NCBI RefSeq assembly: GCF_001428245.1
Contig: NZ_LMRV01000088.1
Span: 710-64,709, forward strand
Source of the DNA: Paenibacillus sp. Soil522
Lineage (GTDB): Bacteria > Bacillota > Bacilli > Paenibacillales > Paenibacillaceae
Length of the DNA: 64,000 bases
Reading direction: 5' to 3'
Part shown: one piece after another, positions 8,964-16,862 of the stretch
Layout: every line of letters starts with the position of its first letter
Position numbering within the stretch: position 1 is the first letter of the stretch
Translations under genes and position numbers: made by a program
Notes under the pieces: generated by a model
The model's database searches: none
What the model was told of the DNA's origin: nothing
What the model saw: only the letters and a program-made list of their open reading frames with translations

Positions 8964-9331
8964 TTTTCATCCTCCATTCTTTCATTTGAAATGTGATCTA
9001 GTTTTGCATCTAATATATCCATAATATCTCTTTCACTTATCCCTAAACTAACTAACTCTGCCCAAAGTTCTGCCTTACTTAAGATTAATTTAGTCATACA
9101 ATTTTCTAATGCAATAATCTCTTCTTGTATTTCATCTATCAATTCTTTAAGATCTTTAAAATCAAAATCTTTACATGGAATTATTTTAAAATTTATATAA
9201 TCATCCATATACTCACTTTTTATATTTTTTTTATTGCATAGATTGCTTCTTGCTTCATTTATTTCAAATGTTAATTTTACATACCTTTTTTTGCATTCGT
9301 TAATATAAGTGTTTGCTATTGTTTTTTTCAT
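8960..9331 (-). CDS. Small coiled-coil protein upstream of the helicase-like gene
   Basis: A 123-residue, Lys/Glu-rich, helical protein. The ATG at 9331 is chosen because GGAG lies 7 bases upstream; the ATG two codons earlier is too close to it. Residues 55-115 look like a coiled coil. It overlaps the helicase-like gene by 4 bases. It is the first gene of the replication operon, and one copy of the 17-bp operator-like repeat lies at 9374-9390, 43 bases before its start. Function unknown; a helicase-loading or regulatory role is a guess from position. Confidence 0.65.
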   Translation of the reverse strand: MKKTIANTYINECKKRYVKLTFEINEARSNLCNKKNIKSEYMDDYINFKIIPCKDFDFKDLKELIDEIQEEIIALENCMTKLILSKAELWAELVSLGISERDIMDILDAKLDHISNERMEDEK

Positions 9332-9373
9332 TTTCATTCTCCTTTTTTGATATATAATATTATTTGTGCATTA

Positions 9374-9390
9374 TTTTATTTTGCACTTGT
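9374..9390 (-). promoter_or_regulatory. 17-bp operator-like repeat, copy 1
   Basis: Minus strand ACAAGTGCAAAATAAAA, upstream of the replication operon. It matches copies at 9567, 10581 and 10616 except for one C/T position. Confidence 0.7.
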
Positions 9391-9411
9391 CATCAAAACT
9401 TGATGTTGTAC

Positions 9412-9486
9412 TCAGAATCGTATACGATCCAATGACTTATTAAACTTAACATTGTTCGGATTCATCCTCTTTTTGTTAAGTAACAT
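9412..9486 (-). CDS. Possible micro-ORF between operator copies
   Basis: A 24-codon frame (MLLNKKRMNPNNVKFNKSLD at its start) with only a weak ribosome site. It ends next to the 12-base palindrome ATCGTATACGAT at 9417-9428. It may be noise, or a remnant of a regulatory gene. Confidence 0.2.
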   Translation of the reverse strand: MLLNKKRMNPNNVKFNKSLDRIRF

Positions 9487-9504
9487 AATTTTCTTATCAA
9501 TGGT

Positions 9505-9549
9505 TTATCTTCCGAGTCTTTCAACCCTTATTTTGATGTAGTATCTCAT
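9505..9549 (-). CDS. Possible 14-residue leader peptide
   Basis: MRYYIKIRVERLGR followed by TAA. GAGGTG lies 6 bases before the ATG, and operator copy 2 lies 18 bases upstream of the ATG. The good ribosome site so close to an operator argues for a translated leader, but the ORF is very short. Confidence 0.3.
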   Translation of the reverse strand: MRYYIKIRVERLGR

Positions 9550-9566
9550 TTAGCTCACCTCATTTA

Positions 9567-9583
9567 TTTTATTTTGCGCTTGT
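9567..9583 (-). promoter_or_regulatory. 17-bp operator-like repeat, copy 2
   Basis: Minus strand ACAAGCGCAAAATAAAA, 20 bases after the stop of the MrpR-like gene and just before the 14-codon ORF. A promoter here could serve the replication operon. Confidence 0.7.
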
Positions 9584-9603
9584 ATATGTTAAGAGAAGGC
9601 TTG

Positions 9604-10557
9604 TTAATCCTTCCCATAAAGCTTTAAAATGTTTGCTTCCGTTATGAAACTTTTCAAGCTATTGTAAGAGCTTACTTTATACATATTAGCAATCTCGATA
9701 AGCATTATAAGATTAAGTTTACTTTTGTTTGCAATTATCATGTCTCTCGCAAGTTTCAACATCCCCGAACGAGAAATGTTCTTGATATTAAAGTGGACAA
9801 GACCTAGGGTTTTTTCAATTGTTGTTATCCTTCGGTAGATAACGTACTTGTCAACAGCACCCATATTTTTATCTTTACCTGTGTTGGAACTTCGAACAAT
9901 ATAATCATTGTCAATCAAGTCAGTAAATTTCCTAACATTCTCTCTTTCCTGCATCAATCCATTACTCTTTAAGTAAGTAGTTTCTGAGTAAGCTTCCTTA
10001 ATCAATCCTAGACAGCGTTCTGTCACATGTAATCTTCTCAAGGAACCATCTTCATCCATAAGAGATAATTCACCAGTCGTAAAATTCACATCACTCCTTT
10101 TAAGATTACGTATCTCACATACTCCTTTGCCTTGAACACCCTCATATATTAAACGTATTATGACAGCATCCTGTGCATTTTCACAAAAGTTTTCAATGTT
10201 TCTTATTTCATTTTCTGTAAAAAAGATTTTTGCATTATCATCTATGAACTGTTCAAACCAACTCGTTTTCACGTGATTTAACGGATTTGTTGAATCATTT
10301 TTCACTTGATTCTCAATTGCCCAATTTATATATGCAGTCAAAATTCTCCCATAACTTCTTAAAGTAGATATATAGTTTATATTTAGCTTCACAAAAAAAT
10401 GTTCAAAATCAGTTAAGTCAAAATCAAACACATCTTTTTTAAGTAATTGTTCGAATTCTGAACTCTTCTCGAAAACACTTCTATATGTAGCTTGTGTTTT
10501 TAATGGGTATTCACTTAAGAAACTCCCTTTGATTTGAGCGTTGTATAACTGTGCCAT
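9604..10557 (-). CDS. MrpR-like recombinase-fold phage repressor
   Basis: A 317-residue protein with the two-domain tyrosine-recombinase architecture: SAM-like core-binding domain (residues 1-115) and catalytic-fold domain (130-317). The catalytic set looks degenerate: the first Arg box reads GVQGKGVCEIRNLKRSDV with no Arg at the expected place, the HxxR box reads NISRSG, and no catalytic Tyr is evident near the C-terminus. This pattern fits MrpR, the SPbeta lytic repressor built on an inactive integrase fold, as I know it. The ATG at 10557 is chosen because longer starts overlap the promoter. The promoter and two operators lie just upstream, consistent with autoregulation. Confidence 0.7.
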   Translation of the reverse strand: MAQLYNAQIKGSFLSEYPLKTQATYRSVFEKSSEFEQLLKKDVFDFDLTDFEHFFVKLNINYISTLRSYGRILTAYINWAIENQVKNDSTNPLNHVKTSWFEQFIDDNAKIFFTENEIRNIENFCENAQDAVIIRLIYEGVQGKGVCEIRNLKRSDVNFTTGELSLMDEDGSLRRLHVTERCLGLIKEAYSETTYLKSNGLMQERENVRKFTDLIDNDYIVRSSNTGKDKNMGAVDKYVIYRRITTIEKTLGLVHFNIKNISRSGMLKLARDMIIANKSKLNLIMLIEIANMYKVSSYNSLKSFITEANILKLYGKD

Positions 10558-10580
10558 GTCTGTCACCATCCTTTCGTTTG

Positions 10581-10597
10581 TTTTATTTTGCACTTGT
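10581..10597 (-). promoter_or_regulatory. 17-bp operator-like repeat, copy 3
   Basis: Minus strand ACAAGTGCAAAATAAAA, lying over the expected transcription start of the promoter at 10607-10635. Confidence 0.75.
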
Positions 10598-10606
10598 ATA
10601 TTGTGT

Positions 10607-10635
10607 ATTATATTGTTTTATTTTGCGCTTGTCAA
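10607..10635 (-). promoter_or_regulatory. Consensus sigma-A promoter of the MrpR-like gene
   Basis: Perfect TTGACA (10635-10630), a 17-base spacer, and perfect TATAAT (10612-10607). The spacer is filled by operator copy 4. A fully consensus promoter overlapped by two operator copies indicates strong transcription held by a repressor. Confidence 0.85.
10616..10632 (-). promoter_or_regulatory. 17-bp operator-like repeat, copy 4
   Basis: Minus strand ACAAGCGCAAAATAAAA, lying between the -35 and -10 boxes and exactly 35 bases from copy 3. Confidence 0.75.
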
Positions 10636-10857
10636 CTCTTTTGGACAAATAAAAAGACGGCTTTTACACCGTCCAAGCTATTTAATGTATTCACTTCATT
10701 CAGACCGCTCTATTTGGCTTGTAATGGCTTTGGAATAAAATAATACTCACTAGTCTTACAATAAATCCAAAAGCCTACACGTGTAATCTGATGCCGTTAG
10801 GTAGTACTCTCTTATTATCCTCTCTCTTAATCACCAAATTAACCTTGATCCCATACT

Positions 10858-11907
10858 CTATACCCTAAATCTATTCGCTGGAGAAAAACGTTTGTGAGCT
10901 TCGGCAATATCCACCGCATTCATTTGAATATAAGTCCTGACAATATCCATACGTGAATGCCCAAGCAACTTTTGTAAAGTAAAAGCATCTCCACCATTTT
11001 GCACATAAAACTTAGCGAACGTATGTCTTAATGCATGAGCAGAAGCCTTTACTCCATCAAGACCTGCGTTCTTTCTTATCGTACCGAACTGTCTAACTAC
11101 TCCTTTATTAGTCATAGTCTGACCATAAGCTGTCATAAATAAATGATCTGATCCAAAATTAATTTTGTTTTCAGCTAGTAGCTTTTGAATAAGGTTTAGA
11201 ACTTTGCGTGAAACAGGTATAATCCTAGCTCTTCCATTCTTCGCTACATCCTCTTCAACTTTTACTACTCCAATATCAAAATCGAAGCTTTTACTTGAAA
11301 GAGAGATCATTTCTCCTGCTCTCAAACCGCTATCTATGCCAAGCATAATAAAAACGTAATCCCTATACCCTGTATATGTGCTTTTCTTACATGCTTTGAG
11401 CATTGCTCTAACTTGTTCTTCCGTTAAACCTTCAACGGTATCGATTGGTTCCTTAAGCAACTTAATTGGAAAAGCTTCATTACGCTCCCACAATTTATTC
11501 TCATAAGATACGTTGAAGAAATGTTTCAAGTTCTTTATTCGTCCATTAATCGTTTTAGGTGCAAGTCCTTTACGTATTCCTCCACGAACATGAGTTTGGT
11601 AAACTACGTATTGCTCTTGCATTTCAATTAACCACTCACGAATAATCGAAGTCGTTATATCCTCCATTAATTCCGAGTATCCTTTTGATTTAAGAAAATC
11701 AACAAAGTACTTTTTGTCCTGCATCAAATCCTTCTTTCGACGCTCTGAAATCCCTTCTGACCTCTTAATTTCAATAAATTTCGAAAACAGGTCATGTATA
11801 GTAAGTTTGGTATAATTCCTAACCTCACTACCGCTGTTCTCTTCTGATAACATTGCCCTCTTTCTTCCCCGAATGTCTCTTCCAGACGACAAAGAACGCT
11901 TATCCAT
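10858..11907 (-). CDS. Tyrosine recombinase / integrase
   Basis: A 349-residue XerC/D-type integrase. The core-binding domain spans residues 35-145. The catalytic domain has the complete set: Arg in DSGLRAGEM, the beta-strand Lys in AKNGRARIIPV, HALRHTFA (HxxR), the His of KLLGHSR and the nucleophile Tyr of VRTYIQM. The ATG at 11907 is preferred (GGAGGG 6 bases upstream) over a longer frame to 11940. It lies at the right end of the AT-rich element, 174 bases from mqnC, and should catalyse its integration and excision. Confidence 0.92.
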   Translation of the reverse strand: MDKRSLSSGRDIRGRKRAMLSEENSGSEVRNYTKLTIHDLFSKFIEIKRSEGISERRKKDLMQDKKYFVDFLKSKGYSELMEDITTSIIREWLIEMQEQYVVYQTHVRGGIRKGLAPKTINGRIKNLKHFFNVSYENKLWERNEAFPIKLLKEPIDTVEGLTEEQVRAMLKACKKSTYTGYRDYVFIMLGIDSGLRAGEMISLSSKSFDFDIGVVKVEEDVAKNGRARIIPVSRKVLNLIQKLLAENKINFGSDHLFMTAYGQTMTNKGVVRQFGTIRKNAGLDGVKASAHALRHTFAKFYVQNGGDAFTLQKLLGHSRMDIVRTYIQMNAVDIAEAHKRFSPANRFRV

Positions 11908-12081
11908 ACTAATCCCTCCAATTGGATTAATGATCGACAAGCGTTGTAGTTACCTTTGTTGAATAACGGAGTAAATACCACATTAACTGTAGTACATAAC
12001 CGCTATTCTACGTATGAAGTTTTTACCCTATTCGTTGATTTCCCCAAAGAAACCAGTCGCCCGAAGCCTTTCCAAAACAAG

Positions 12082-13167
12082 CTAGTTTTGCATAATAAAA
12101 TCAAGATCAGCTTTATCGGCTTCATTGTAGACTTTCAAAATATTATATTTCGTATCCCGCTGGGCAGGATGAGTCGTTCCTGCAGCCGAAACTACGTTTT
12201 CCTCGATCATCGTGCTGCCAAAATCGTTGCAGCCATAGGACAGCGACAACTTGCCCATCTCCGGCCCCATCGTCACCCAAGACGATTGAAAGTTCGGAAT
12301 GTTATCAAGCATAATGCGGCTGGCCGCTACGATACGCAAATACTCCTCAGGCTTCGCCTTCTCCAGCTTCAGGTTCGTATTGTCCGGCTGGAATGGCCAA
12401 GAGATGAAAGCCAAGAAGCCGGTCGAATCGTATTTATTCGCTATGCATTCGTCTTGAGCGTCGCGGATGCGCAGCATATGTAACGCGCGCTCCTCGACCG
12501 TCTCGCCGAGTCCATATACCATCGTTGCAGTCGTGTTCATCCCATGGCGGTGCGCAGATTTCATTACGTCCATCCAGTCCGTCCATGAGCCCTTCATCCG
12601 GCTGATCTTCCGGCGCGTGCGGTCATCCAAAATTTCAGCTCCGCCGCCGGGCAAGGAATCAAGTCCCGCTTCATGCAGCTGTCTAATGACTTCGTCAAGC
12701 GAGAGACCGTCCGATACAACCTTCATCTTCTGAATTTCCGCAGGCGAGAACGAGTGCATCGTAATGTTTGGAAAGTGCTGCTTAATTTTGCGGAGCAGGT
12801 CCAAATAATACGTAAACGGCAAATTAGGATTTGTACCGCCCTGCATCAAAATTTCGGTGCCGCCAACGTTAACCGTCTCTTGAATTTTATTCAAAATGGT
12901 CTCATCAGGCAGCACGTATCCTTCCTTAGAGCCCGGAGCGCGGTAAAACGCGCAAAAGCGGCAATAGACATCGCATACGTTCGTGTAGTTAACATTTCGG
13001 CCAACAACAAATGTCGTTATCGGTTCAGGATGATGCTTCAGCATGATCTGATTAGCCACATATCCCATCTTCTCGATCTGATCCGAGGCTAATAGCTCCA
13101 TGCCTTCTTCAAGCTCAATTCGCTCGCCGCGCAATGCTTTATCCAAAATATGGTCTAACGTTCCCAT
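12082..13167 (-). CDS. mqnC: Cyclic dehypoxanthine futalosine synthase MqnC, with an apparent internal gap
   Basis: A 361-residue radical-SAM enzyme of the futalosine menaquinone pathway, closing dehypoxanthine futalosine to its spiro-cyclic product. The cluster motif is C65xxxC69xxC72 (CDVYCRFC). Other family signatures are EILMQGGTNPNLPFTYY, LDSLPGGGAEIL and SLSYGCNDFGSTMIEENVV. Near the C-terminus SAAGTTH joins directly to PAQRDTKYNIL, whereas the paralogue mqnE at 61346 has about 20 residues between the equivalent points; I infer an in-frame deletion or an atypical family member. AAGGAGG lies 9 bases before the ATG. The gene borders the integrase end of the mobile element. Confidence 0.92.
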   Translation of the reverse strand: MGTLDHILDKALRGERIELEEGMELLASDQIEKMGYVANQIMLKHHPEPITTFVVGRNVNYTNVCDVYCRFCAFYRAPGSKEGYVLPDETILNKIQETVNVGGTEILMQGGTNPNLPFTYYLDLLRKIKQHFPNITMHSFSPAEIQKMKVVSDGLSLDEVIRQLHEAGLDSLPGGGAEILDDRTRRKISRMKGSWTDWMDVMKSAHRHGMNTTATMVYGLGETVEERALHMLRIRDAQDECIANKYDSTGFLAFISWPFQPDNTNLKLEKAKPEEYLRIVAASRIMLDNIPNFQSSWVTMGPEMGKLSLSYGCNDFGSTMIEENVVSAAGTTHPAQRDTKYNILKVYNEADKADLDFIMQN

Positions 13168-13275
13168 TCCGCAAGACCTCCTTAGTTCCGTTCTTAGTGG
13201 ACAATCACTTTATCCTAACATATATCTCTGCTCCAAGTCACTTGCCATATGATGCCCTCTCGGCCTGAAATAAGG

Positions 13276-13313
13276 AAAAACACGGCGCGTTCGTTAGAAC
13301 AACCGTGCTTTTC
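13276..13313 (-). terminator. Terminator of the met operon
   Basis: Minus strand AAAAGCACGG pairs with CCGTGTTTTT, with an inner GTTC/GAAC stem, and is followed by T residues. It lies just after the metC stop at 13330. Confidence 0.8.
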
Positions 13314-13329
13314 TTTCATTTCGTCCCGA

Positions 13330-14502
13330 TTAAGCGCGAAGCGCATGATCCAAATCCTCGATCAGATCCTCGATATCCTCTAGGCCTACCGAGTAACGAA
13401 CCAAGCCGTCCGTTATGCCGCGCTCATGACGCACTTCCTTAGGCATAGCCGCATGTGACATCATCGCCGGATAGGATAAAATGCTCTCTACCGCCCCCAA
13501 GCTGACAGCTACCAGAGGAAGTTGAACCTTGCTCAGCAACGATTTGGCACGTTCCCCGCTGCCCACATCGAAGGATACGACAGCGCCGTAGCCAAGCGAT
13601 TGCTTCTCATGTATAGCCCGGCCCGGATGGTTTTCCAAACCTGGATAATAAACAGCTGTTACATCCTTATGCCCCGACAGCCATTCTGCCAATCTGCGCG
13701 CGCTGTGCTCGCTATACTCCATCCGCGCCTTCAGCGTCTTCATGCCGCGCATCAGCAGCCACGACTCCTGCGCGCTTAGAACCGTTCCCATACCGTTTTG
13801 AAGCTGCTTCAAGCGTTTGCCGAGACCCTCGTCAGCGGTAACTGCAAGACCTGCCAGCACATCGCTATGGCCGCTCAGAAACTTCGTCGCGCTGTGAAGT
13901 ACGATATCGACACCATGCTCGATCGGGCGCTGGTGATAAGGGGTCATAAACGTATTATCCAGCATCGTGAGCAGCCCATGCTCCTTCGCCCATGCCGTCG
14001 TCTCAGCAATATTCGTAATTTTGAGCGTCGGATTCGAAGGCGTCTCCATAAATACCGCTTTTGTATTTGGCTTACGCGCGGCTTTAACCGCTTCGAAATC
14101 GGTCATATCGACGAACGTAGACTCAATCCCAAGCCGGTCTAGAATCGTCGTAAGCAAGCGGTACGTTCCGCCGTATACGTCTTCTGTAACGATCACATGC
14201 TCTCCGGCGGACAGCAGCAGAAAGGTCGTCGATATGGCAGCCATGCCTGATGCGAACGCAAAGCCCCTGGCTCCTCCCTCAAGCAGCGCGATATAATCCT
14301 CAAGCGCCTGGCGGGTAGGATTGCCTGAGCGGCTGTAATCGTATTGCGGCGGGTTGAAAATATCATGATGATGAAACGTCGAAGCTTGATAGATGGGCAC
14401 GCTTGATGCACCTGTATGTTCATCAATCTCTGCGCCGAAATGGAGCAGCTTCGTTGCAAAACGCCGATCTTGAGGCTTCATTTTGTTGTTATCATTACTC
14501 AT
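13330..14502 (-). CDS. metC: Cystathionine beta-lyase (MetC type)
   Basis: A 390-residue PLP enzyme of the Cys/Met metabolism family. It carries the PLP-binding Lys 207 in HSATKFLSGHSD, the Tyr/Arg pair in YDYSRSGNPTR and the phosphate-binding SGMAA. In this operon it should cleave cystathionine to homocysteine, pyruvate and ammonia. The protein starts 3 bases after the stop of metI, and the ribosome site GGAGGGG lies in the metI tail. The order metA-metI-metC and the S-box leader fix the pathway; cystathionine gamma-lyase activity cannot be excluded from sequence. Confidence 0.9.
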   Translation of the reverse strand: MSNDNNKMKPQDRRFATKLLHFGAEIDEHTGASSVPIYQASTFHHHDIFNPPQYDYSRSGNPTRQALEDYIALLEGGARGFAFASGMAAISTTFLLLSAGEHVIVTEDVYGGTYRLLTTILDRLGIESTFVDMTDFEAVKAARKPNTKAVFMETPSNPTLKITNIAETTAWAKEHGLLTMLDNTFMTPYHQRPIEHGVDIVLHSATKFLSGHSDVLAGLAVTADEGLGKRLKQLQNGMGTVLSAQESWLLMRGMKTLKARMEYSEHSARRLAEWLSGHKDVTAVYYPGLENHPGRAIHEKQSLGYGAVVSFDVGSGERAKSLLSKVQLPLVAVSLGAVESILSYPAMMSHAAMPKEVRHERGITDGLVRYSVGLEDIEDLIEDLDHALRA

Positions 14503-14505
14503 CGG

Positions 14506-15669
14506 TTATTGCCCCTCCTCAATTTCGCGTTTTGCGGATGCCAGCGCCTGCTCCAAGTCTCCGATCAAATCGTCAGCATGCTCGATACCGACCGAGAAAC
14601 GCAGCAGACGGTCGTCGACGCCAATCGCTTGACGAATTTCAAGCGGGATATCCGCATGCGTCTGAACAGCCGGATAGGTCATTAAGGACTCAACGCCGCC
14701 TAGGCTCTCAGCAAAGGCAATCAGCTTAATATGTCGTAAAATAGGCTCTACGTAACGAGCATCCTTCAGGCGGAAGGAGAAAATGCCCGTATTGCCGGAG
14801 GACTGTCTATTCTGAACATCATGCCCGGGATGATGCGGCAGCGCCGGATAATAAACGTCCTCAACAGCAGGATGCTCAAGCAAGTAGCTTGCAATCGCAG
14901 TCGCATTGGATTGGTGGCGCTCCATCCGCAGCGCCAGCGTCTTCATGCCTCTCATAAGCAGCCATGAATCCTGCGGGCCGAGGACCGCTCCAATGGAGTT
15001 GTGAAGGAAGGCCATCTCGTCTGACAACTCCTTGCCTTTCGTAACAATGAGGCCGGCCAGCACGTCATTGTGCCCGCCCAAATATTTGGTTGCGCTATGA
15101 ATGATAATATCTGCGCCCAGCTCAATCGGACGTTGGAAAAACGGCGTAAGCAGCGTATTATCCACAATCGTAAGCAAGCCTTTAGACTTTGCCCATGCTG
15201 CTATCCGCTCGATGTCCGTAATCATCATGAGCGGATTAGTCGGCGTTTCGATCAGAACCGCTTTCGTATTCGGCGTCCATAATGCGGACATCGCATCGAT
15301 GTCGTTCGTATCCACATAAGAAGCCGTTACGCCGAATCTTGACATAATCCGCTCCAGCAGACGGTAAGTACCTCCGTACAAATCAAGCGATACGATCAAA
15401 TGATCGCCTTGGCTGAATAAGGCGAATATCGTTTGCAGCGCAGCCATGCCTGAGCTGCAGGCAAAGGCAGCATCGCCCGACTCCAGCTGTGCAGCCGCTT
15501 CCTCAAGCACCGCTCTTGTCGGGCTTTTCGTACGTGCATAATCAAACCCTGTGCTCTCTCCGAGCTTGGGATGGCGGAATGCGGTTGCCTGGTACACTGG
15601 AAAGCTAACCGCTCCGGTTGCAGGCTCTTTAATGGAACCGATTTGAGCTAAATGACTTTCAATCTTCAT
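14506..15669 (-). CDS. metI: Cystathionine gamma-synthase / O-acetylhomoserine thiolyase (MetI type)
   Basis: A 387-residue PLP enzyme, paralogous to the next gene. Lys 195 in HSATKYLGGHND binds PLP; CSSGMAALQT and YARTKSPTR are the cofactor and substrate-binding segments. It uses the O-acetylhomoserine made by MetA, joining it to cysteine (cystathionine) or sulfide (homocysteine). The B. subtilis MetI-MetC pair is the closest arrangement I know. The start at 15669 follows the metA stop by 27 bases and has a GAGGGAG-type ribosome site upstream. Confidence 0.9.
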   Translation of the reverse strand: MKIESHLAQIGSIKEPATGAVSFPVYQATAFRHPKLGESTGFDYARTKSPTRAVLEEAAAQLESGDAAFACSSGMAALQTIFALFSQGDHLIVSLDLYGGTYRLLERIMSRFGVTASYVDTNDIDAMSALWTPNTKAVLIETPTNPLMMITDIERIAAWAKSKGLLTIVDNTLLTPFFQRPIELGADIIIHSATKYLGGHNDVLAGLIVTKGKELSDEMAFLHNSIGAVLGPQDSWLLMRGMKTLALRMERHQSNATAIASYLLEHPAVEDVYYPALPHHPGHDVQNRQSSGNTGIFSFRLKDARYVEPILRHIKLIAFAESLGGVESLMTYPAVQTHADIPLEIRQAIGVDDRLLRFSVGIEHADDLIGDLEQALASAKREIEEGQ

Positions 15670-15696
15670 TGTAATGAAGCACTCCCTCGTCTATTG

Positions 15697-16614
15697 TTAA
15701 ATGCCTGCACCCAAATCAAAAGGTGTTTGCTGGTATACATAATAGTTAAGCCAGTTCGAGAATAACAGGTTCGCATGCGCGCGCCAAGTCGAAAGCGGCA
15801 GGCTTTCCGGATTATCTCCGGGGAAATAGTTTTTCGGCACGTCAATGCGAAGTCCTTTGGCCTTATCGCGGTCATATTCGAACTTAAGCGACGTCGGATC
15901 GTATTCGGAATGGCCCGTAACAAAAATTTGTCTGCCATCCTTAGAAGCCACGATATATACACCGGAATCCGTTGAATCCGATAAAATATCCAGCATCTCG
16001 ACCGGCTCGATGTCCTCGCGGCGCACCTCGGTATGACGCGATTGCGGCACGAAAAACATTTCATCAAATCCGCGCAGCAGGTTAACATTACGTTTCTCGA
16101 CGGTATGCGGGTATATCCCGAACATTTTGCTGTCTAAATTATATTTCGGCACCTTGTAATGGTGGTAAAGTCCAGCCTGCGCCGCCCAACAAATATGGAA
16201 TGTAGAAGTTACCCGCTTAGCGCTCCAATCCATTATTTCCTTTAGCTCTTCCCAGTAGTTGACTTCCTCAAAAGGCAAATGCTCTACTGGCGCGCCCGTA
16301 ATGATGAGCCCGTCATAATATTCATGCGAGATCTCGTCAAACGTTTTATAAAAGGATTCCAAATGTTCGGCCGACGTATTTTTTGAAGTATGCGTTCTTG
16401 GGTGCAGCAATACGACCTCGACCTGGAGCGGCGTGTTGCCGATGAGCCTCAGCAGCTGCGTTTCGGTTGTTTCCTTAGTCGGCATTAAGTTTAGGATGGC
16501 AATGCGAAGCGGCCTAATATCCTGGTGATAGGCGACGCTCTCATCCATGACGAAAATGTTCTCGTTACTCAAAATTTCTTTTGCCGGTAAGTTGTCTGGT
16601 ACTTTAATGGGCAT
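15697..16614 (-). CDS. metA: Homoserine O-acetyltransferase (MetA family)
   Basis: A 305-residue enzyme activating homoserine, the first committed step of methionine synthesis. Catalytic Cys 142 lies in HICWAAQAG and the His/Glu pair in VTGHSEYD. Residue 111 is Glu (GAPVEHL); in characterised MetA proteins Glu 111 goes with acetyl-CoA use, while Gly 111 goes with succinyl-CoA. I therefore call it an acetyltransferase. The ATG at 16614 is chosen (GAGGAG 8 bases upstream) over an in-frame GTG 9 bases earlier. It is the first gene after the S-box leader. Confidence 0.92.
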   Translation of the reverse strand: MPIKVPDNLPAKEILSNENIFVMDESVAYHQDIRPLRIAILNLMPTKETTETQLLRLIGNTPLQVEVVLLHPRTHTSKNTSAEHLESFYKTFDEISHEYYDGLIITGAPVEHLPFEEVNYWEELKEIMDWSAKRVTSTFHICWAAQAGLYHHYKVPKYNLDSKMFGIYPHTVEKRNVNLLRGFDEMFFVPQSRHTEVRREDIEPVEMLDILSDSTDSGVYIVASKDGRQIFVTGHSEYDPTSLKFEYDRDKAKGLRIDVPKNYFPGDNPESLPLSTWRAHANLLFSNWLNYYVYQQTPFDLGAGI

Positions 16615-16653
16615 GTTGTTCACTCCTCTTTAGGCAGTATGACCGCTTGAACA

Positions 16654-16687
16654 AGAAAAAGACCCTTTCTGCAGTGAGAAAAGGTCG
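16654..16687 (-). terminator. S-box controlled terminator
   Basis: Minus strand GACCTTTTCT pairs with AGAAAGGGTC, followed by TTTTTCTT. It lies between the SAM-I aptamer and metA, as expected for transcription attenuation when SAM is abundant. Confidence 0.85.
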
Positions 16688-16822
16688 TATGCTCAGTAAA
16701 GAAGCCATCCGCCTTCCTCATCTCTCAGAAACTTAATGGTTTCCGCAAGAATTAGCACCGTGCGTATTTAACGCCGGTTGCCGGGCTTCATCGGGCTAGT
16801 CCCTCCGCCTGCTCTTGATAAG
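16688..16822 (-). promoter_or_regulatory. SAM-I (S-box) riboswitch
   Basis: On the minus strand the leader has the S-box hallmarks in order: CTTATCAAGAG, GGAGGGAC, GCCCGATGAAGCCCGGCAAC, GGTGCTAATTC and TGAGAGATGAGG. It is followed by the terminator at 16654-16687. High SAM should stop transcription of metA-metI-metC. Confidence 0.95.
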
Positions 16823-16862
16823 AAAGTAGTCTATTCAATTTTCGCGGTTTCATTTCAATTTC

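Larger units (their letters stand above)
5940..12060. mobile_element. Integrative element core (replication, repressor, integrase); left end not resolved
   Basis: Five minus-strand genes typical of an integrated element lie together: TOPRIM protein, P-loop helicase-like protein, small coiled protein, MrpR-like repressor and tyrosine integrase. They are AT-rich against the neighbouring mqnC-met region. The integrase-proximal end lies between 11908 and 12081, next to the 3' end of mqnC. I could not find a direct repeat that proves the attachment sites, and the AT-rich DNA continues left to position 1, so the true left end may lie outside the window. No capsid, tail or terminase gene is visible. 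Confidence 0.6.

Noticed and set aside
10541..10738. Plus-strand frame across the MrpR-like promoter.
   Set aside because: It covers the promoter and operators, has no ribosome site, and reads as low-complexity hydrophobic sequence.
897..11953. The 10-mer TTGTAGTTAC occurs at 897-906 and 11944-11953 and could be an attachment-site repeat.
   Set aside because: A 10-base match over 12 kb of AT-rich DNA is expected by chance, and the flanks do not agree.
15666..16088. A 140-codon minus-strand frame overlapping metA in another register.
   Set aside because: metA is supported by its exact catalytic residues; the overlap is a shadow.
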